A DNA stretch of 64,000 nucleotides, taken from NCBI GenBank assembly GCA_964019695.1, contig OZ026525.1:61412253-61476252 (forward strand). The letters are read 5' to 3'. Below are positions 11,977-21,599 of this stretch, piece by piece. The position numbers and the translations under genes are program-made. How positions within the stretch are numbered: position 1 is the first letter of the stretch; each line of letters opens with the position of its first letter. The notes below the pieces were generated by a model. It was not told where the DNA came from. It did no database searches and saw nothing but the letters and a program-made list of their open reading frames with translations. Origin of the DNA: Loripinus fragilis (Eukaryota; Mollusca; Bivalvia; Lucinida; Lucinidae).

Positions 11977-12346
11977 AAAAAGTTATGAGCAGACACACAT
12001 TGAGTGAAGCTTCTTAAGTTTGGCGTCCATATTAAAAAAAAATAGGAAAACGATGGAAAACAGCTGCGTCCTAAAGTATTGAACAATTACACATGTATGA
12101 TTTTGACACATTGTACAGCGAAAAAAAATATCAGATGAAACAAAAATCAAACATACGTTGTCTGAAAAAGTTATGAGCAGACACACATTGAGTGAAGCTT
12201 CTTAAGTTTGGCGTCCATATTAAAAAAAAATAGGAAAACGATGGAAAACAGCTGCGTCCTAAAGTATTGAACAATTACACATGTATGATTTTGACACATT
12301 GTACAGCGAAAAAAAAAATCAGATGAAACAAAAATCAAACATACGT
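11971..12346. repeat. Near-perfect tandem duplication, 188-bp unit, two copies
   Basis: Units at 11971-12158 and 12159-12346, both starting 'tgtctgaaaaagttatgagc'. I see one substitution and otherwise identity, so this is recent, or an assembly artefact. Confidence 0.9.
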
Positions 12347-12701
12347 TACGTAAACATGCCTATTCATGCAATTAATGCCATGTTGTGACTGTAGAATTGA
12401 CAATTTTCAGTCATAAAATTGAAATTTTTGTCCTGTTTCTTTCTTCTTTTTTTTTTGGTGGGGGCGGGAGCGCAAAACATATATTGGTGGTACTTCAAAG
12501 AACCACCATACTGAGCATACACAATCTACGAACAAGAGCAAAATGAAAAAAAAAAATATGTAAATATAATTAAATATTTAAAGATAAATGCTCATCCATC
12601 CCTACTTTTTTTCTTTATTTAAACCAGTGACGCATCTTATATAGGTCACTGTTCAAACTCACCGGAGAAAAATATAGATTTAAAATGGCGAGTAAAAGAT
12701 T

Positions 12702-12900
12702 TTGTTTTGTTTGATTTGATAATCTTTACCTCACAGTCAACAAACTTTCAGTTACGTCGGGACGGGTCTACCTGGGTTGAACCAGTGCTAAGCAAGGATT
12801 AATGTGTCTTGCTCAATGACACAACGCAGTGACGACGGTGAGGCTTGAACCCATGGCCCTTAGATCTCGAGTCAAGCACTCTACCACTTAGACTAGCTAC
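12702..12900 (-). mobile_element. tRNA-derived SINE, family S1
   Basis: The family S1 layout, read 5' to 3', is: tRNA-like head with CTCAGTGGTAGAGTGCTTGA (A box) and GGTTCGAGCCTC (B box); core 'tgtccttgagcaagacaca'; 'tactggttcaacccagg'; tail 'tgaaagattgttga...aatcaaatcaaac'. This copy runs right to left from a decayed head near 12895 to the 'gtttgatttgat' tail near 12705. The core resembles conserved metazoan SINE central domains such as those of bivalve SINEs; that link is from memory. Confidence 0.8.
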
Positions 12901-13377
12901 CAGTCTGATATCATATTCTTTTTTATAAATGATAATTTCATTTTGAAATAATACTTTCTTTAATCTCCCTCTTTCCTCTCTGATAGCATTATTTGTGATT
13001 AGGTGTGGATATCAGACTGGTATAATACACCTTCCCCCTAGTGGCCCTAGTGGAAATGATTGGCATTTATTGCTCTGCTAATGTTCCATAGCTAATCTGC
13101 AATCTTGATTAAGTGTTGGTTCTCTGGCAAATTGTTTATATATAACAGTACTTTGAAAGGCCAGACTCAGAAGATTTCATTCATTTAAAGTAGATTCAAC
13201 ATCATTTTGAATGAAAATAAGTTGGATAAAATCCGGGGATATAAGGAGAGACAATTTCGATTCTGTATGTTGTAAAAATATATCAGTTAACTTTGCACAC
13301 TGCGAAATTGTGCATGATTTTTTATCTGCTTATTCTTTTAATCATTAAAAAATTAGGAATTATCAAACGTCCATGTC

Positions 13378-13443
13378 AAACAGTTTGGATCCATATCTTT
13401 CCCGACTTTTCATCGGTGCCTGATCTGGGTCCAAACTGATTGC
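13378..13443. repeat. H1 hairpin element
   Basis: AAACAGTTTGGATCCATATC, inner CCGACTTTTCATCGG (loop ACTTTTCAT), right arm 'ctgatctgggtccaaactga'. It still folds well. Confidence 0.75.
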
Positions 13444-13880
13444 ACAAATTATCAACAGACGACACTCGTAGTTGCTCTCTACACTCAAACAGTGCAGACC
13501 TCGATGAGATGCTTACTTCACTGTAAGATAGAAAAAGAGACAAATAAACAGTGCAGACCCAGATGATATGCATAATTTAGTATCTTATCAATGTCTTCAC
13601 TGTTTGTTTTTCTATCTCTTGATTATTTAAGCCTAGCGTGCCATAAAGTGAATCAAACTGTTCAGACAAAACCAAAAAAATGGTTGTGCATTCAACGAAG
13701 ACTCCGATCAGCCTGGGCATCTGCCTACTTTGATAAGAGTATTCATGGGTTGCTGCACGACAAAACCATTAAAGATGGCTGTAAACTGAGACTGAACAAA
13801 CCTTGGAAATAAATGAAAGATAATTTTCCATGTTTTTTGTTGGCTGATGATTTTATTTCAAATCATTCTATTTGAAAAAA
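13444..13880. other. No recognisable gene
   Basis: ORFs at 13376-13573 (minus) and 13591-13812 (plus) overlap repeat sequence and show no domain. A short direct duplication ('cagtgcagacc..gatga.atgc') lies at 13491-13575. Confidence 0.35.
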
Positions 13881-13889
13881 CTATGTATC

Positions 13890-13962
13890 AAACAATTATG
13901 ATCTAGATCAGTCGGACTGTCCCGACATTTTGTCGGGCCTAATATGGGTCCAAACTGTTTTC
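13890..13962. repeat. H1 hairpin element with extended inner stem
   Basis: Outer left arm 'aaacaattatgatctagatc', inner stem GTCCCGACATTTTGTCGGGC, right arm 'atatgggtccaaactgtttt'. The inner stem GCCCGAC/GTCGGGC-type pairing differs from GACCGAC copies, but both sides have changed together. Confidence 0.75.
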
Positions 13963-14364
13963 AAAGATCATTATACAACTTTAGTTGGCGCAGCGTTAAA
14001 TTTACAAAGACAACTTTTATCAGACTTTAACACAGTCCCCAACTTTGAAAAGTTGAAGGGGCTTCCGTGTGTGTGTCTGTTTGTCCGTTTAAAAAAAATA
14101 AGTTAGGGTTTTGAAATTTCATAAATGGATTCCTCATCAAAAGTAGCTAACCCAATGTTTTTTACTCTGATTTATCTCTCTTTGTTGAGTTATACCCTTT
14201 TTAAAGGGTCAGAATGAAATTTTGTAATCAAGATATCTCAAAAACTATTACAGTTACGAACTCAAACTTGGTCTGCTGATAGAAGCTAATGAGTGGATAA
14301 ATAAATGACTAGCTAGTAACACTGTCATGTTAAGATTTTAAAAAGGGTCACTTGAAGATCAAGG

Positions 14365-14490
14365 TTTTGCGGTTCGAGCTTCACCGGAGGCACTGCGTTG
14401 TGTCCTTGAGAAAGACATTTTATGCTCTGTTTAGTACTGGTTCAACCCAGGAAGACCCGTCATAACTGAAAGATTGTTGACTGGGGGAAG
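14365..14490 (+). mobile_element. SINE S1, 5'-truncated
   Basis: It begins within the B box ('ggttcgagcttcaccgg') and continues through 'cactgcgttgtgtccttgag', 'gtactggttcaacccagg' and 'ctgaaagattgttgactg'. The tRNA head is missing. Confidence 0.75.
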
Positions 14491-14630
14491 GTAAAGAACA
14501 CATCAGCCAAAGAAAGACCTGCCTTTTGTGTCTGTCATGAACTGTATCCAATCTGCTCGAAAAGGTTACCTGCATTTATGGAGTTTTTAAAGTCGCCTAC
14601 TGCAGGATGCTTGCTTTTAGCAAGATTTGA

Positions 14631-14684
14631 GTTCAGATCAGACCCATTTTTTTCTCAGTCCTGATCTGGATCCGAACTGCCGGC
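14631..14684. repeat. H1 hairpin element, right half preserved
   Basis: 'cagtcctgatctggatccga' is preserved. The left arm is reduced to 'gttcagatcagaccca'. Confidence 0.55.
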
Positions 14685-14737
14685 AAAAGTTACGATGCTG
14701 ACGTGTATAAAAGTTGTAAAAGGACATGCTAATGTTT

Positions 14738-14800
14738 AACACAGTTTTAGTCCAGATCAGAACCGACGTTTGTTGTTCTGATCCTGGTTCAAACATCACC
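14738..14800. repeat. H1 hairpin element
   Basis: Left arm 'aacacagttttagtccagat', inner CAGAACCGACGTTTGTTGTTCTG, right arm 'atcctggttcaaaca'. Here the inner CAGAAC/GTTCTG pairing replaces CAGGACC/GGTCCTG. Confidence 0.65.
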
Positions 14801-14942
14801 TGACCACAATGGCATGTATTCTTTCGCACTCGTGAAAAAATATCGAGGAAATGAAATGGGCTTAAAGCCTTTGTCGCAAGAAAATTATCTTCAGGGTTTG
14901 CTCCCATATTATGCTAAATTCAGCTCACTCAGCTACAGAGAC

Positions 14943-15145
14943 TGGGAGCGCAGTGGCTCAGTGGTAGCGTGCTTGAATTGAGACCGAGGTGTTGTTGGTT
15001 CGAGCCTCTCTGGCGTCACTGTGTTGTGTCCTTGAGCAAGACACGTTAATCCTTGCTTAGTACTTGCGCAATCCTATAAGACACTTCTCGACATACAATG
15101 TAGCTGAAAAGATGCTGACTTGGACATAATGAATCAGACCAAAGA
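14943..15145 (+). mobile_element. SINE S1, with complete tRNA-like head
   Basis: The head starts 'gggagcgcagtggctcagtg', with A box at about 14954-14975 and B box GGTTCGAGCCTC at 14998-15009. The core 'tgtccttgagcaagacacg' follows. After 'gcttagtacttgcgcaatcc' the tail is diverged, ending in 'gaatcagaccaaagaaacaa'. Confidence 0.85.
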
Positions 15146-15173
15146 AACAAAAGCTGCAGACACTAACTTCCCA

Positions 15174-15316
15174 CTTAGTACACAATGTCGGGCCACCAAC
15201 GGCCCACCAGTGATACGCCATCTCAATGGCATATCGTTTGTGGGCCGTTGGTGGCCTGACGTTGTCTCAATGGCCTATCGCTGGTAGGCCGTTGGTGGCC
15301 TGACGTTGTGTGCTAG
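15174..15316. repeat. GC-rich palindrome with a duplicated right arm
   Basis: The left arm 'acacaatgtcgggccaccaa' is matched by two successive right arms: 'gtgggccgttggtggcctga' and, about 48 bases on, 'gtaggccgttggtggcctga'. Related 'gcgggcc.ataatggccc' foldbacks occur at 53340-53410 and 53565-53640. Confidence 0.7.
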
Positions 15317-15764
15317 CTGGATATAGTATTGAAATTTTGCATGTAACTTTAGTTAGTATTCTTCCCAGAGGGTAAAACAAAAGACTCAGTCACTGAATAG
15401 ACTGCGCACATGTATATACTTGCAACTTTTTGAAGATGGTTTTGTGGAATCCCTTTCTTGCATAGGGAACCTATAATCAGCTGGCAGCAATCCAACAACA
15501 GCTGTGTTGGAATAAGTGTGTGAACTGGGAGGTATTTATGGCTTATCAGTAGGTGATCAGTTTGTGGTTATAGTAAAGCTATTAAAACTTCAAGTGGCTG
15601 GTTCTACTGCTGTAATTAATGACCCACACCTCAGAATTCTGAGGCACGCTTAGTTGAAATAAGCTAGACCTTGATGTCAAAGAGAGAAAGAGATGAGACT
15701 GGCTACATGAAATCAATTTATAATGAATGAAACGTAAAGTAAATTTGACAAACACATCAAGGTC

Positions 15765-15803
15765 TAGGAGCTAGACTATCTACCACTGAGCCACTGCGCT
15801 CAT
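15765..15803 (-). mobile_element. SINE S1 head fragment
   Basis: Only 'ctaccactgagccactgcgc' and a few flanking bases remain. Read on the minus strand it is the first about 35 bases of the S1 tRNA-like head. Confidence 0.5.
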
Positions 15804-15867
15804 ATTTGAAAAGAGATATTTACAAACACAGAACATGTGTATATTGTTACATCCAGGAAGCAACATC

Positions 15868-15995
15868 TTGTCATACCAAGGGTTGCGATTCGCTATCTTA
15901 ATCTTCCTTAAACACCTGTGTAACATCATCTTGTCCTACCAAGGGTTGCGTTTGTCGAAAGGTAGATACGACGAAACCTTCGCTGGGGAAGATGG
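15868..15995. repeat. Right copy of an inverted repeat pair (partner 8857-8960)
   Basis: A short direct duplication ('tcttgtc.taccaagggttg' occurs twice, 15868 and 15930) precedes 'cgaaaggtagatacgacgaa' and 'ccttcgctgggga'. The partner is inverted 7 kb upstream. Confidence 0.7.
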
Positions 15996-16185
15996 GAAGC
16001 AACAGCAGCATGTGTTATGTTGACCATATGAAACCATATCAGCATATCAATTAACAAGTTATTGGAAATCCACAGTGGGCCACTGTCTAAGTGGCATTTG
16101 ATTATCTTATATGAACTCATCTTTTTTGGCAATCTCACCTATAGATAGAGGCTATTCCCTAGAGTGGAATAATGATCGGTATAAT

Positions 16186-16336
16186 AAAATAAATATAACA
16201 TTCTTGAGAGGGTGCTAGTCGAAAAATCATCCCTCGAAATATGATTATCAACCTCGGCTGCGCCTCGGTTGATAATCGCATTCCTCGGGATGATATTTTC
16301 GACTAGCACCCTCTCAAGAATGTTATATTTATATAA
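16186..16336. mobile_element. Foldback element, about 150 bp, CpG-rich centre
   Basis: The arms 'ataacattcttgagagggtg' to 'ggatgatattttcgactagc' are complementary over about 65 bp around a centre near 16262 ('cctcggctgcgcctcggt'). Flanking T/A-rich words (ataaataaa / tttatata) may be target sequence. There is no coding. Compare the foldbacks at 47449 and 56120. Confidence 0.8.
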
Positions 16337-16439
16337 TACCCTTTCATAAGAAATATGTGCGTATAGATACATGGATGTCAGAAAACATGGGCTATTCATA
16401 TACCAAATTCAGAAATTAGGGCCATATTCGTATACATTC

Positions 16440-16540
16440 TTTTATCAGATACCTGGCGGCGCTAAAGGGGGGGGGGGGGTATTCCGCACGCACATCCGTG
16501 CTATGTCATATATAGGTACCCCCACCGAGATATACGCCGT
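16440..16540. repeat. Dispersed G-run repeat
   Basis: 'gggtattccgcacgcacatc' after a run of ten or more G. A close relative at 50063-50100 ('accattccgcacgcacgtct') shows it is a repeat. Confidence 0.5.
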
Positions 16541-16659
16541 AACTCCAGTAGGTATTTGATCTTCCTTTTTTGCGAGATTTTGACATCACAAAACTCTTAA
16601 AACAACTTATGCAATGAAAAAAAATATACGTTTTCACATAATCAATGAAATAAAATTGA

Positions 16660-16673
16660 AATACAAATAAAAA
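16660..16673 (-). terminator. Likely Pol III terminator of tRNA-Phe
   Basis: The plus strand reads 'aaataaaaaatg', that is a T6 run on the transcribed strand about 30 bases past the tRNA 3' end. T-runs of four or more end Pol III transcription. Confidence 0.6.
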
Positions 16674-16702
16674 ATGTTGGCCAGCCGCCGAACTTCGTTC
16701 GC

Positions 16703-16774
16703 GCCGAAACCCGGGATCGAACCAGGGACCTTTAGATCTTCAGTCTAACGCTCTCCCAACTGAGCTATTTCGGC
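16703..16774 (-). tRNA. tRNA-Phe (anticodon GAA)
   Basis: On the minus strand it folds as a complete cloverleaf. The acceptor stem is GCCGAAA/TTTCGGC. The D arm is GCTC-AGTTGGGA-GAGC. The anticodon arm is TTAGA-CTGAAGA-TCTAA with GAA at plus-strand 16739-16741. The variable loop is AGGTC. The T arm is CCTGG-TTCGATC-CCGGG. Internal promoter boxes A and B are intact and a run of T (plus-strand A-run near 16666-16672) gives a Pol III terminator about 30 bases downstream. No stem mismatch is seen, in contrast to the decayed tRNA-like SINE heads nearby, so I take it as a real gene. No intron. Confidence 0.95.
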
Positions 16775-17180
16775 TGACGACGGAGAGGTGTTTATGAGGG
16801 TATATATTATTGTAATTGCAGTATGCGTGATTGAAATATGAAATCCTATAATTTTCAAAAGTGACTAATTTTGATCCATTATCTAGTTCATTACGCAAGG
16901 AAAAATTAAAATCCTCTTATATGCATATAGCACCGCTTTTTCAGTATATTTGACAAGTAAAAGCTTTCACAAACAGCCTAGACTGGTTCTCTCCCTTTAA
17001 TAGCTTGTCAGCATATTAAGACAGGTAACTACTAAACGCCATTGCGTCTATTTATAGCATATACACTGACGTAGTAATGGAAAAATACGTAGTATTGGAA
17101 AATACCTGGGACGTCTTGAGTCCATCTGCGGTATTGAATAAAAAGTGCATTTGCGATTTTTAAACAACTGCTCCCAGCTA
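16775..17180. other. tRNA upstream region, nothing recognised
   Basis: No gene. Short AT-rich sequence; a 'gtagtaatggaaaaatacgtagtattggaa' direct duplication lies near 17070-17100. Confidence 0.35.
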
Positions 17181-17183
17181 GCA

Positions 17184-17268
17184 TCCCATCACGAGCCACT
17201 ATCGACCCGCCGACGAACCGTCACCTGCGGATGGCGGTTCGTTGGCGGGCCGAAAGTGGCCCAATTGT
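17184..17268. repeat. GC-rich foldback
   Basis: 'gagccactatcgacccgccg', 'acgaaccgtca' and the inverted 'tggcggttcgttggcgggcc' pair around about 17226. It belongs with the other gcgggcc foldbacks at 15174 and 53340. Confidence 0.6.
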
Positions 17269-17379
17269 ACGTGCGGATTGGATTTTTTTATAAAGTTCAT
17301 TTGTTCTATTATCAGGAATATGACAACTGAAAAGTTACAAGTTCTATAGGTTCCTATAGAAATAAGCATCCCCAACCCA

Positions 17380-18120
17380 ACACTGGATGCGTGGATCCAG
17401 AGGGGGTTAGGTGGTCTGCACCCTACCCCCCCCATCCCCCTAAAATATCACATGTTCTATGGGTTTCTATAGAAATAAGCATTCCCCGCCACCCGAAAAT
17501 AAACAAAAATACAGTTACCCCGCATCTAGTCAGGCGCAACGCGGCCCGGTACAACTATTTTCTGGAATTTCAAATGTTCACAGGGGAAACACTTATGAGA
17601 CTTTCAGTTTGCACCTACAAAACTCAATCCGTGACGGGGAAGTGGGCAATTACTTATTTCTAACCGATGTGCGGATCCAGAGGGGGATAGGTGGTCCTGA
17701 CACCCCCCCCCCCCAAAAAAAAAAAAAAAATAAATAAATAAAAATAAATAATAATCACAAGTTCTTTAAGTTTCGTTGGAAATAAGCATTGCCCCCCCCC
17801 CCCATCCCCGAAAAAAAACACATGTTACCGACTGCGCCGGCCGGTAAACCTTCTGAGACTTTCAGAAAACTCAATCCGTGACAGGGAAGTGGGCAATTAC
17901 TTATTTCTTACCCATGCGCGAATCCAGAGAGGGATAGGTGGTCCGGACCCCCCCCCCCCCCCCCCCCGAAAAATCACAAGTTATATAGGTTTCTATAGAA
18001 ATAAGGATTTGTACCCCCCCCCCCCAACCCCCCCCCCCCCCCCACCAAAAAAAAAAATAAAAAGTTGCACCCCCCCCCCCCCCCCCGATAAATGTTTCGA
18101 CCCTTTTGAACCGTAAAAAA
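17380..18120. repeat. Cluster of 'gcggatccagaggggg' repeats with long poly-C tracts
   Basis: At least three successive diverged copies of one unit (17385, 17672, 17917). Each has 'cggatccagaggggg.taggtgg', a poly-C run, then 'tcacaagtt.tataggtttc' and 'tagaaataag'. C-runs of 10-24 occur at 17702, 17793, 17949, 18016, 18027 and 18069. Direct duplication of the middle part ('ctcaatccgtgac.gggaag') links the copies. All ORFs across the tracts (poly-Pro, poly-Gly) are artefacts. Confidence 0.75.
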
Positions 18121-18660
18121 ATATAATATAGTTGCAAAAAAACCAACAATAAACACCCTTATCAGAGTTTTTTTCTGTTATTTGAGTCTGGACGCCCCCC
18201 GGCCCCTGTTTCTATCTGCGAGGAGAGGGTGGAGGGGGGGGGGGTACTATAATATTTTCATTCATACGTAGGCTCGCACCATTTTGGGGTTCAAAATTTT
18301 GAATTTCAATACCTTTGAGGGTTTTCAGAAAAATGAAAATTTTTTGGGGTATGAAGATTTTGTGGATATCTTTTGGGGTCATCACAAAATACCAAAAAGT
18401 TAACCCCAAAAATGGTCCGGGCCTATAGATAGCAAAGATACGTTGGGCCCACGTTGGTAGTTGGTGGAAATGTGGGCGTCGCCGCATACCAACCTTGTAC
18501 CAACATCGAACCGACGCAACAATGTCGACCATTCTCTCATTATTAAACACCACTATATTATTACAAAATCCTCTGTGCCTGTATTCTGAATAATGTGTTT
18601 GGTGTTAAAAGAAGTTTATGTTTCCGGAGCACATGACATTGGGCCAGCATTGCGAAGGAG
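18121..18660. other. Repeat-like stretch without a gene
   Basis: Contains a G-run at 18234-18243, 'tttggggt' words (18282-18420), and a 'ttgggcccacgttggtagtt' segment. The minus-strand ORF at 18212-18553 has no domain and includes poly-Pro from the G-run. Confidence 0.35.
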
Positions 18661-18835
18661 ATTTGTTTGATTTGATTCTTACGTCCCATCAACAATCTTT
18701 CAGTTATGTAGGGACGGGTCTTCCTGGGTTGAACTGGTACTAAGCTATGATTAATGTGTCTTGCTCAAGGACACAACGCAGTGACGCCTGCGAGGCTCGA
18801 ACCCGCGGCCCCTCTGTCTCATGTTCATTAAATAA
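18661..18835 (-). mobile_element. SINE S1, head truncated
   Basis: Tail 'tttgtttgatttgattctta' near 18665, core 'tgtcttgctcaaggacacaa' at 18757-18780, B box 'gaggctcgaacccgcggcc' at 18790-18810. The A-box half of the head is replaced by unrelated sequence. Confidence 0.8.
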
Positions 18836-18856
18836 GCCAGGTTACGAGGAAAACTA

Positions 18857-18990
18857 TCCATGCGCGGATCCAGAGGGGGCCGGGGCTCCGGGCCCAGCAA
18901 AATCACAAAGCTATAGGATTTATTTAGCAATGCTCGTCTGGATCCACTTGAAAATCTCAAAGGCAAGCCAGAATTCAATGTTGGGCCATT
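18857..18990. repeat. 'catgcgcggatccagagggg' repeat
   Basis: Begins 'catgcgcggatccagagggg' at 18859 and ends in 'gaattcaatgttgggccatt'. That end word matches the 'ggcccaacattgaatgctgg' found in the copies at 45940 and 53405. Confidence 0.65.
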
Positions 18991-19396
18991 AATTCGGCCG
19001 CTAGCGAAACGCCATTGAAATTGGCCGATGATGATACACCTTGAAAGGTATTTGGACTCTCACCATAAAAAAGTTGTTAAAGATAAATTGGACTCCCTCT
19101 AACAACACTTCCTGGGTCCGTGCATGCCTGTGTCGGGGATTTCCGATCGGATGGGGGTTACTCTGATATTTCGTAGCCTATGTGGACTGGGGCCTTTTTT
19201 AAGGAGGGGGTCTAACTTTTAATTTCAATAATTTTAGGGGATTCAGATTGAATAAATATTTTATGGGATCTATGATAAAATTGTGGATATTTTAGGGGAG
19301 GGGGCGGGATGGTCATCATTCACAGTTAGGGAGCGTGGCGAAAAAGGAACGCATGTGCGCGACCCCCGTAATATGACTTTAAAGCATGTATAATAT

Positions 19397-19645
19397 CATG
19401 CGCGGATCCAGGAATTTTTGACAGGGGGGGGGGTCCAGATTGAGACGTTTTTTAGTCCTCAGCTTATTTTACAGAGGGGGGGGGGCAATGGTTTTATTGC
19501 AGAGAAAACTATACTTTCCCAAGGATACAGAGGGGGTCCAACATTTTCAGGGGAGGTCCATCCAAGGGGGGATCCAAATGCTAATTGCTATCACAATAAC
19601 TTGTGATTTTTAGGAAGGGGGGGGGGGGCTCCGGGGATCCATAGG
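19397..19645. repeat. 'catgcgcggatccagg' repeat, G-run rich
   Basis: Starts 'catgcgcggatccaggaatt' at 19398 and contains G-runs at 19425, 19477 and 19617. It ends just before the stop of the minus-strand coding remnant at 19648. Confidence 0.6.
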
Positions 19646-19647
19646 TT

Positions 19648-20375
19648 TTAGTTACGCGGTGTGCATTCTTCTAAGATCATTTTAAAGCTGTTTAAAAAAG
19701 AAAAACGGGGGTCACTTAAAACCTGGAAACACATCCTACCAGTAACAAAATCCACTTTAAGGCCAATTTCCTCGGGTGTGGTACTTTCAGGGGTGGCACT
19801 CTCTTTAAACAATTGTGTTTTGCGTTGTGTTTTGCGTGTCTTTGTTGGTGTTTTTGAGAAGTTAATTCTCTTTTGTGGTCTAGAGAGAGGAGAGGAGCGC
19901 ATCATTCTTTTAGTATTAGCACGTATCACTATCCTTGCATTTCGTTGGCACCCCTCATAAAAAAGTCTACATCTTTGATCGAGGTTCTGTAATTTCGAGT
20001 AACAGTTTCTACACATAAGGCCTAAATGAAATATATGTGTGGTTCCTGTTTCATGCCAAGAAAATTCAGGGTAGGTAGGTAGGGAAATTATTAAATTTTG
20101 TTATAACATTTAACAAAGAAAATAGTGACAGAAATTGAAAAAGTGCCCATTTTTTCTCCAAAGACCATTTTATTGTTTAGGGTATATAGGGTTAAAAAAT
20201 TAGGGTAGGTAGGCAACAGGAACCACACATATATTTCATTTAAGCCTAACGCCACTCTCTACATTAATGCCCCCATATTTGGCGAGCAATGCTTTGGCGT
20301 TGATGTCTGATCTTTTTGTGGATTCGATCCTTCGGACCTCTTGTGCGCTCTTTCCACAGACCATGCAGACACGCT
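19648..20375 (-). pseudogene. Unidentified cysteine-containing coding exon, split by a MITE
   Basis: The minus strand from a plausible splice acceptor ('ctgcaccctgcag', exon first base 20375) reads RVCMVCGKSAQEVRRI...KALLAKYGGINVESGV up to the MITE at 20246. It resumes after the MITE at 20016 as CRNCYSKLQNLDQRCRLFYEG and then a basic Ser/Pro/Thr-rich stretch. Removing the MITE and one copy of its 3-bp TSD keeps the frame. Paired CxxC motifs about 40 residues apart suggest a small zinc-binding domain, broadly like ZAD-type domains. I do not recognise the family. The MITE puts a stop codon just inside the insertion. The 3' part runs to a stop at 19648 next to repeat sequence, so the true exon end is uncertain. 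Either a pseudogene or part of a repeated, TE-associated gene family. Confidence 0.55.
20019..20246. mobile_element. 228-bp Harbinger-like MITE, TSD TAA
   Basis: The ends are GGCCTAAATGAAATATATG and, inverted, GGCTTAAATGAAATATATG, extending to about 33 matched bases ('tgtggttcctgtt'). The 3-bp TSD TAA is at 20016-20018 and 20247-20249. A 3-bp TWA target with GGC-starting ends fits PIF/Harbinger; the class is inferred. It interrupts the coding exon at 19648-20375. Confidence 0.85.
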
Positions 20376-20394
20376 CTGCAGGGTGCAGATTTTT

Positions 20395-20690
20395 GTTTTA
20401 CGGGAGTTCTATACATTTCTATCCCATGCTGTAGCCACGATGATCCACGGATGTATTAGTTTGTCTTCCTGGTGTCTCTTGATGGTTGTGTGTCTCTTCC
20501 TTGCAGTGCCATGGGGTTGTCTGCTGTTTGTGATTGTGGTATTTCCTGATCATGCTCACATACTATTTTTAGGTAGTGAATACCCTTTAAACCTTCTTTA
20601 CATGAACCACAAGACTGGTGACCTTGAAACATGGTTTGCATCATTGGATAGTAAGTGAGTATGAGCTGGCCCACCCAGTCCACTTTCTGT
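20395..20690. repeat. Dispersed repeat, partner at 59340-59520
   Basis: Shares 'tagtttgtcttcctggt.gt', 'cttgtgattgtggtatttcc' and 'tgatcat.ctcac' with the partner in the same orientation. Plus-strand ORFs at 20341-20658 and 59291-59543 reflect this repeat and code for nothing I recognise. Confidence 0.6.
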
Positions 20691-21504
20691 GCCTTTTATA
20701 TAGTAAAAAATTTAATTGAATTTGGGTCACACTGGATTCATATAATACCTGGCCTATTTATGAACTTTTTCAACACCGACGCTCTTTCTGGAGCACGCGC
20801 AGGTTCTCTACTTGAAAAAATACCATATGCGGAAGAAAAAAAATCAGGTGTGTGGGATTCGATCTCTAGACCCTTACCTCGTTTAGCTAAAGCGCTACTA
20901 CTTGCGCTATTTGGACAGGTATCGTCACTCGATTACATCAAAATCTAAGTACATTGAAAAAATTATTAAAATCGAAATTACAAATAACAGCAATATTTGA
21001 AAGGCTTTGTATCGAAAAGAAAGTGCGGCAAATCTTCTCAGTTTTCAGTACATGTTCATTTCTCATTTTGATGTGCGAAATTGACCCAGGATGTAAACAG
21101 ATGCTCTTTCTGGAGCATGCGCAGTCGGATGAGTGGGATTCTCTACTGGTAAAAAATTACTAGTTACCAAACGTAATATGCGTAGCGGAAGTGGAGCTTT
21201 ATCAACGTGGGGAACCAATCTACAAACAGCCATTATATTTAACAAGTATGAGCTTTCACAAAAAATATCTTGGTCTACGCCTCGAACGAGTATATACTGC
21301 TTCGAGTCTACGCTTAGCGGACAGAGTGAGACAGTCTCAGATATATTTTGAGGCAAGAGTTCGTCATGTTACCCTGCATAAATCGAACCATACATTAAGA
21401 TTGTCTACTCGAACAAGGGCATAGTCGTTACTCGCATGGGGTGTCAATGGGGTTTACTGATCCTAAAATCAAGGACTCTCTATTTAGACAGGATAACACT
21501 CTCG
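20691..21504. other. Region with short internal duplications, no gene
   Basis: 'gacgctctttctggagca.gcgcag' occurs at 20779 and 21099, followed both times by a 'ctctact.g.aaaaa' word, so a roughly 320-bp unit is tandemly duplicated in diverged form. The ORFs have no domain. Confidence 0.45.
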
Positions 21505-21599
21505 TGGTTTATCACGTTTAACTATATATGTTGTAGGCCGTGATTTCGCGATAACTGACGATGTTTCAGCGGTTAATTTGACCAGTCACAGCAGAATTA

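Noticed and set aside
12840..12900. tRNA-like sequences with A and B boxes at S1, S2 and S3 loci as tRNA genes
   Set aside because: The heads do not form complete acceptor and T stems and are followed by SINE cores and tails, often with TSDs.
17889..18156. Pro-rich and Gly-rich ORFs
   Set aside because: They are translations of poly-C and poly-G tracts in repeats.
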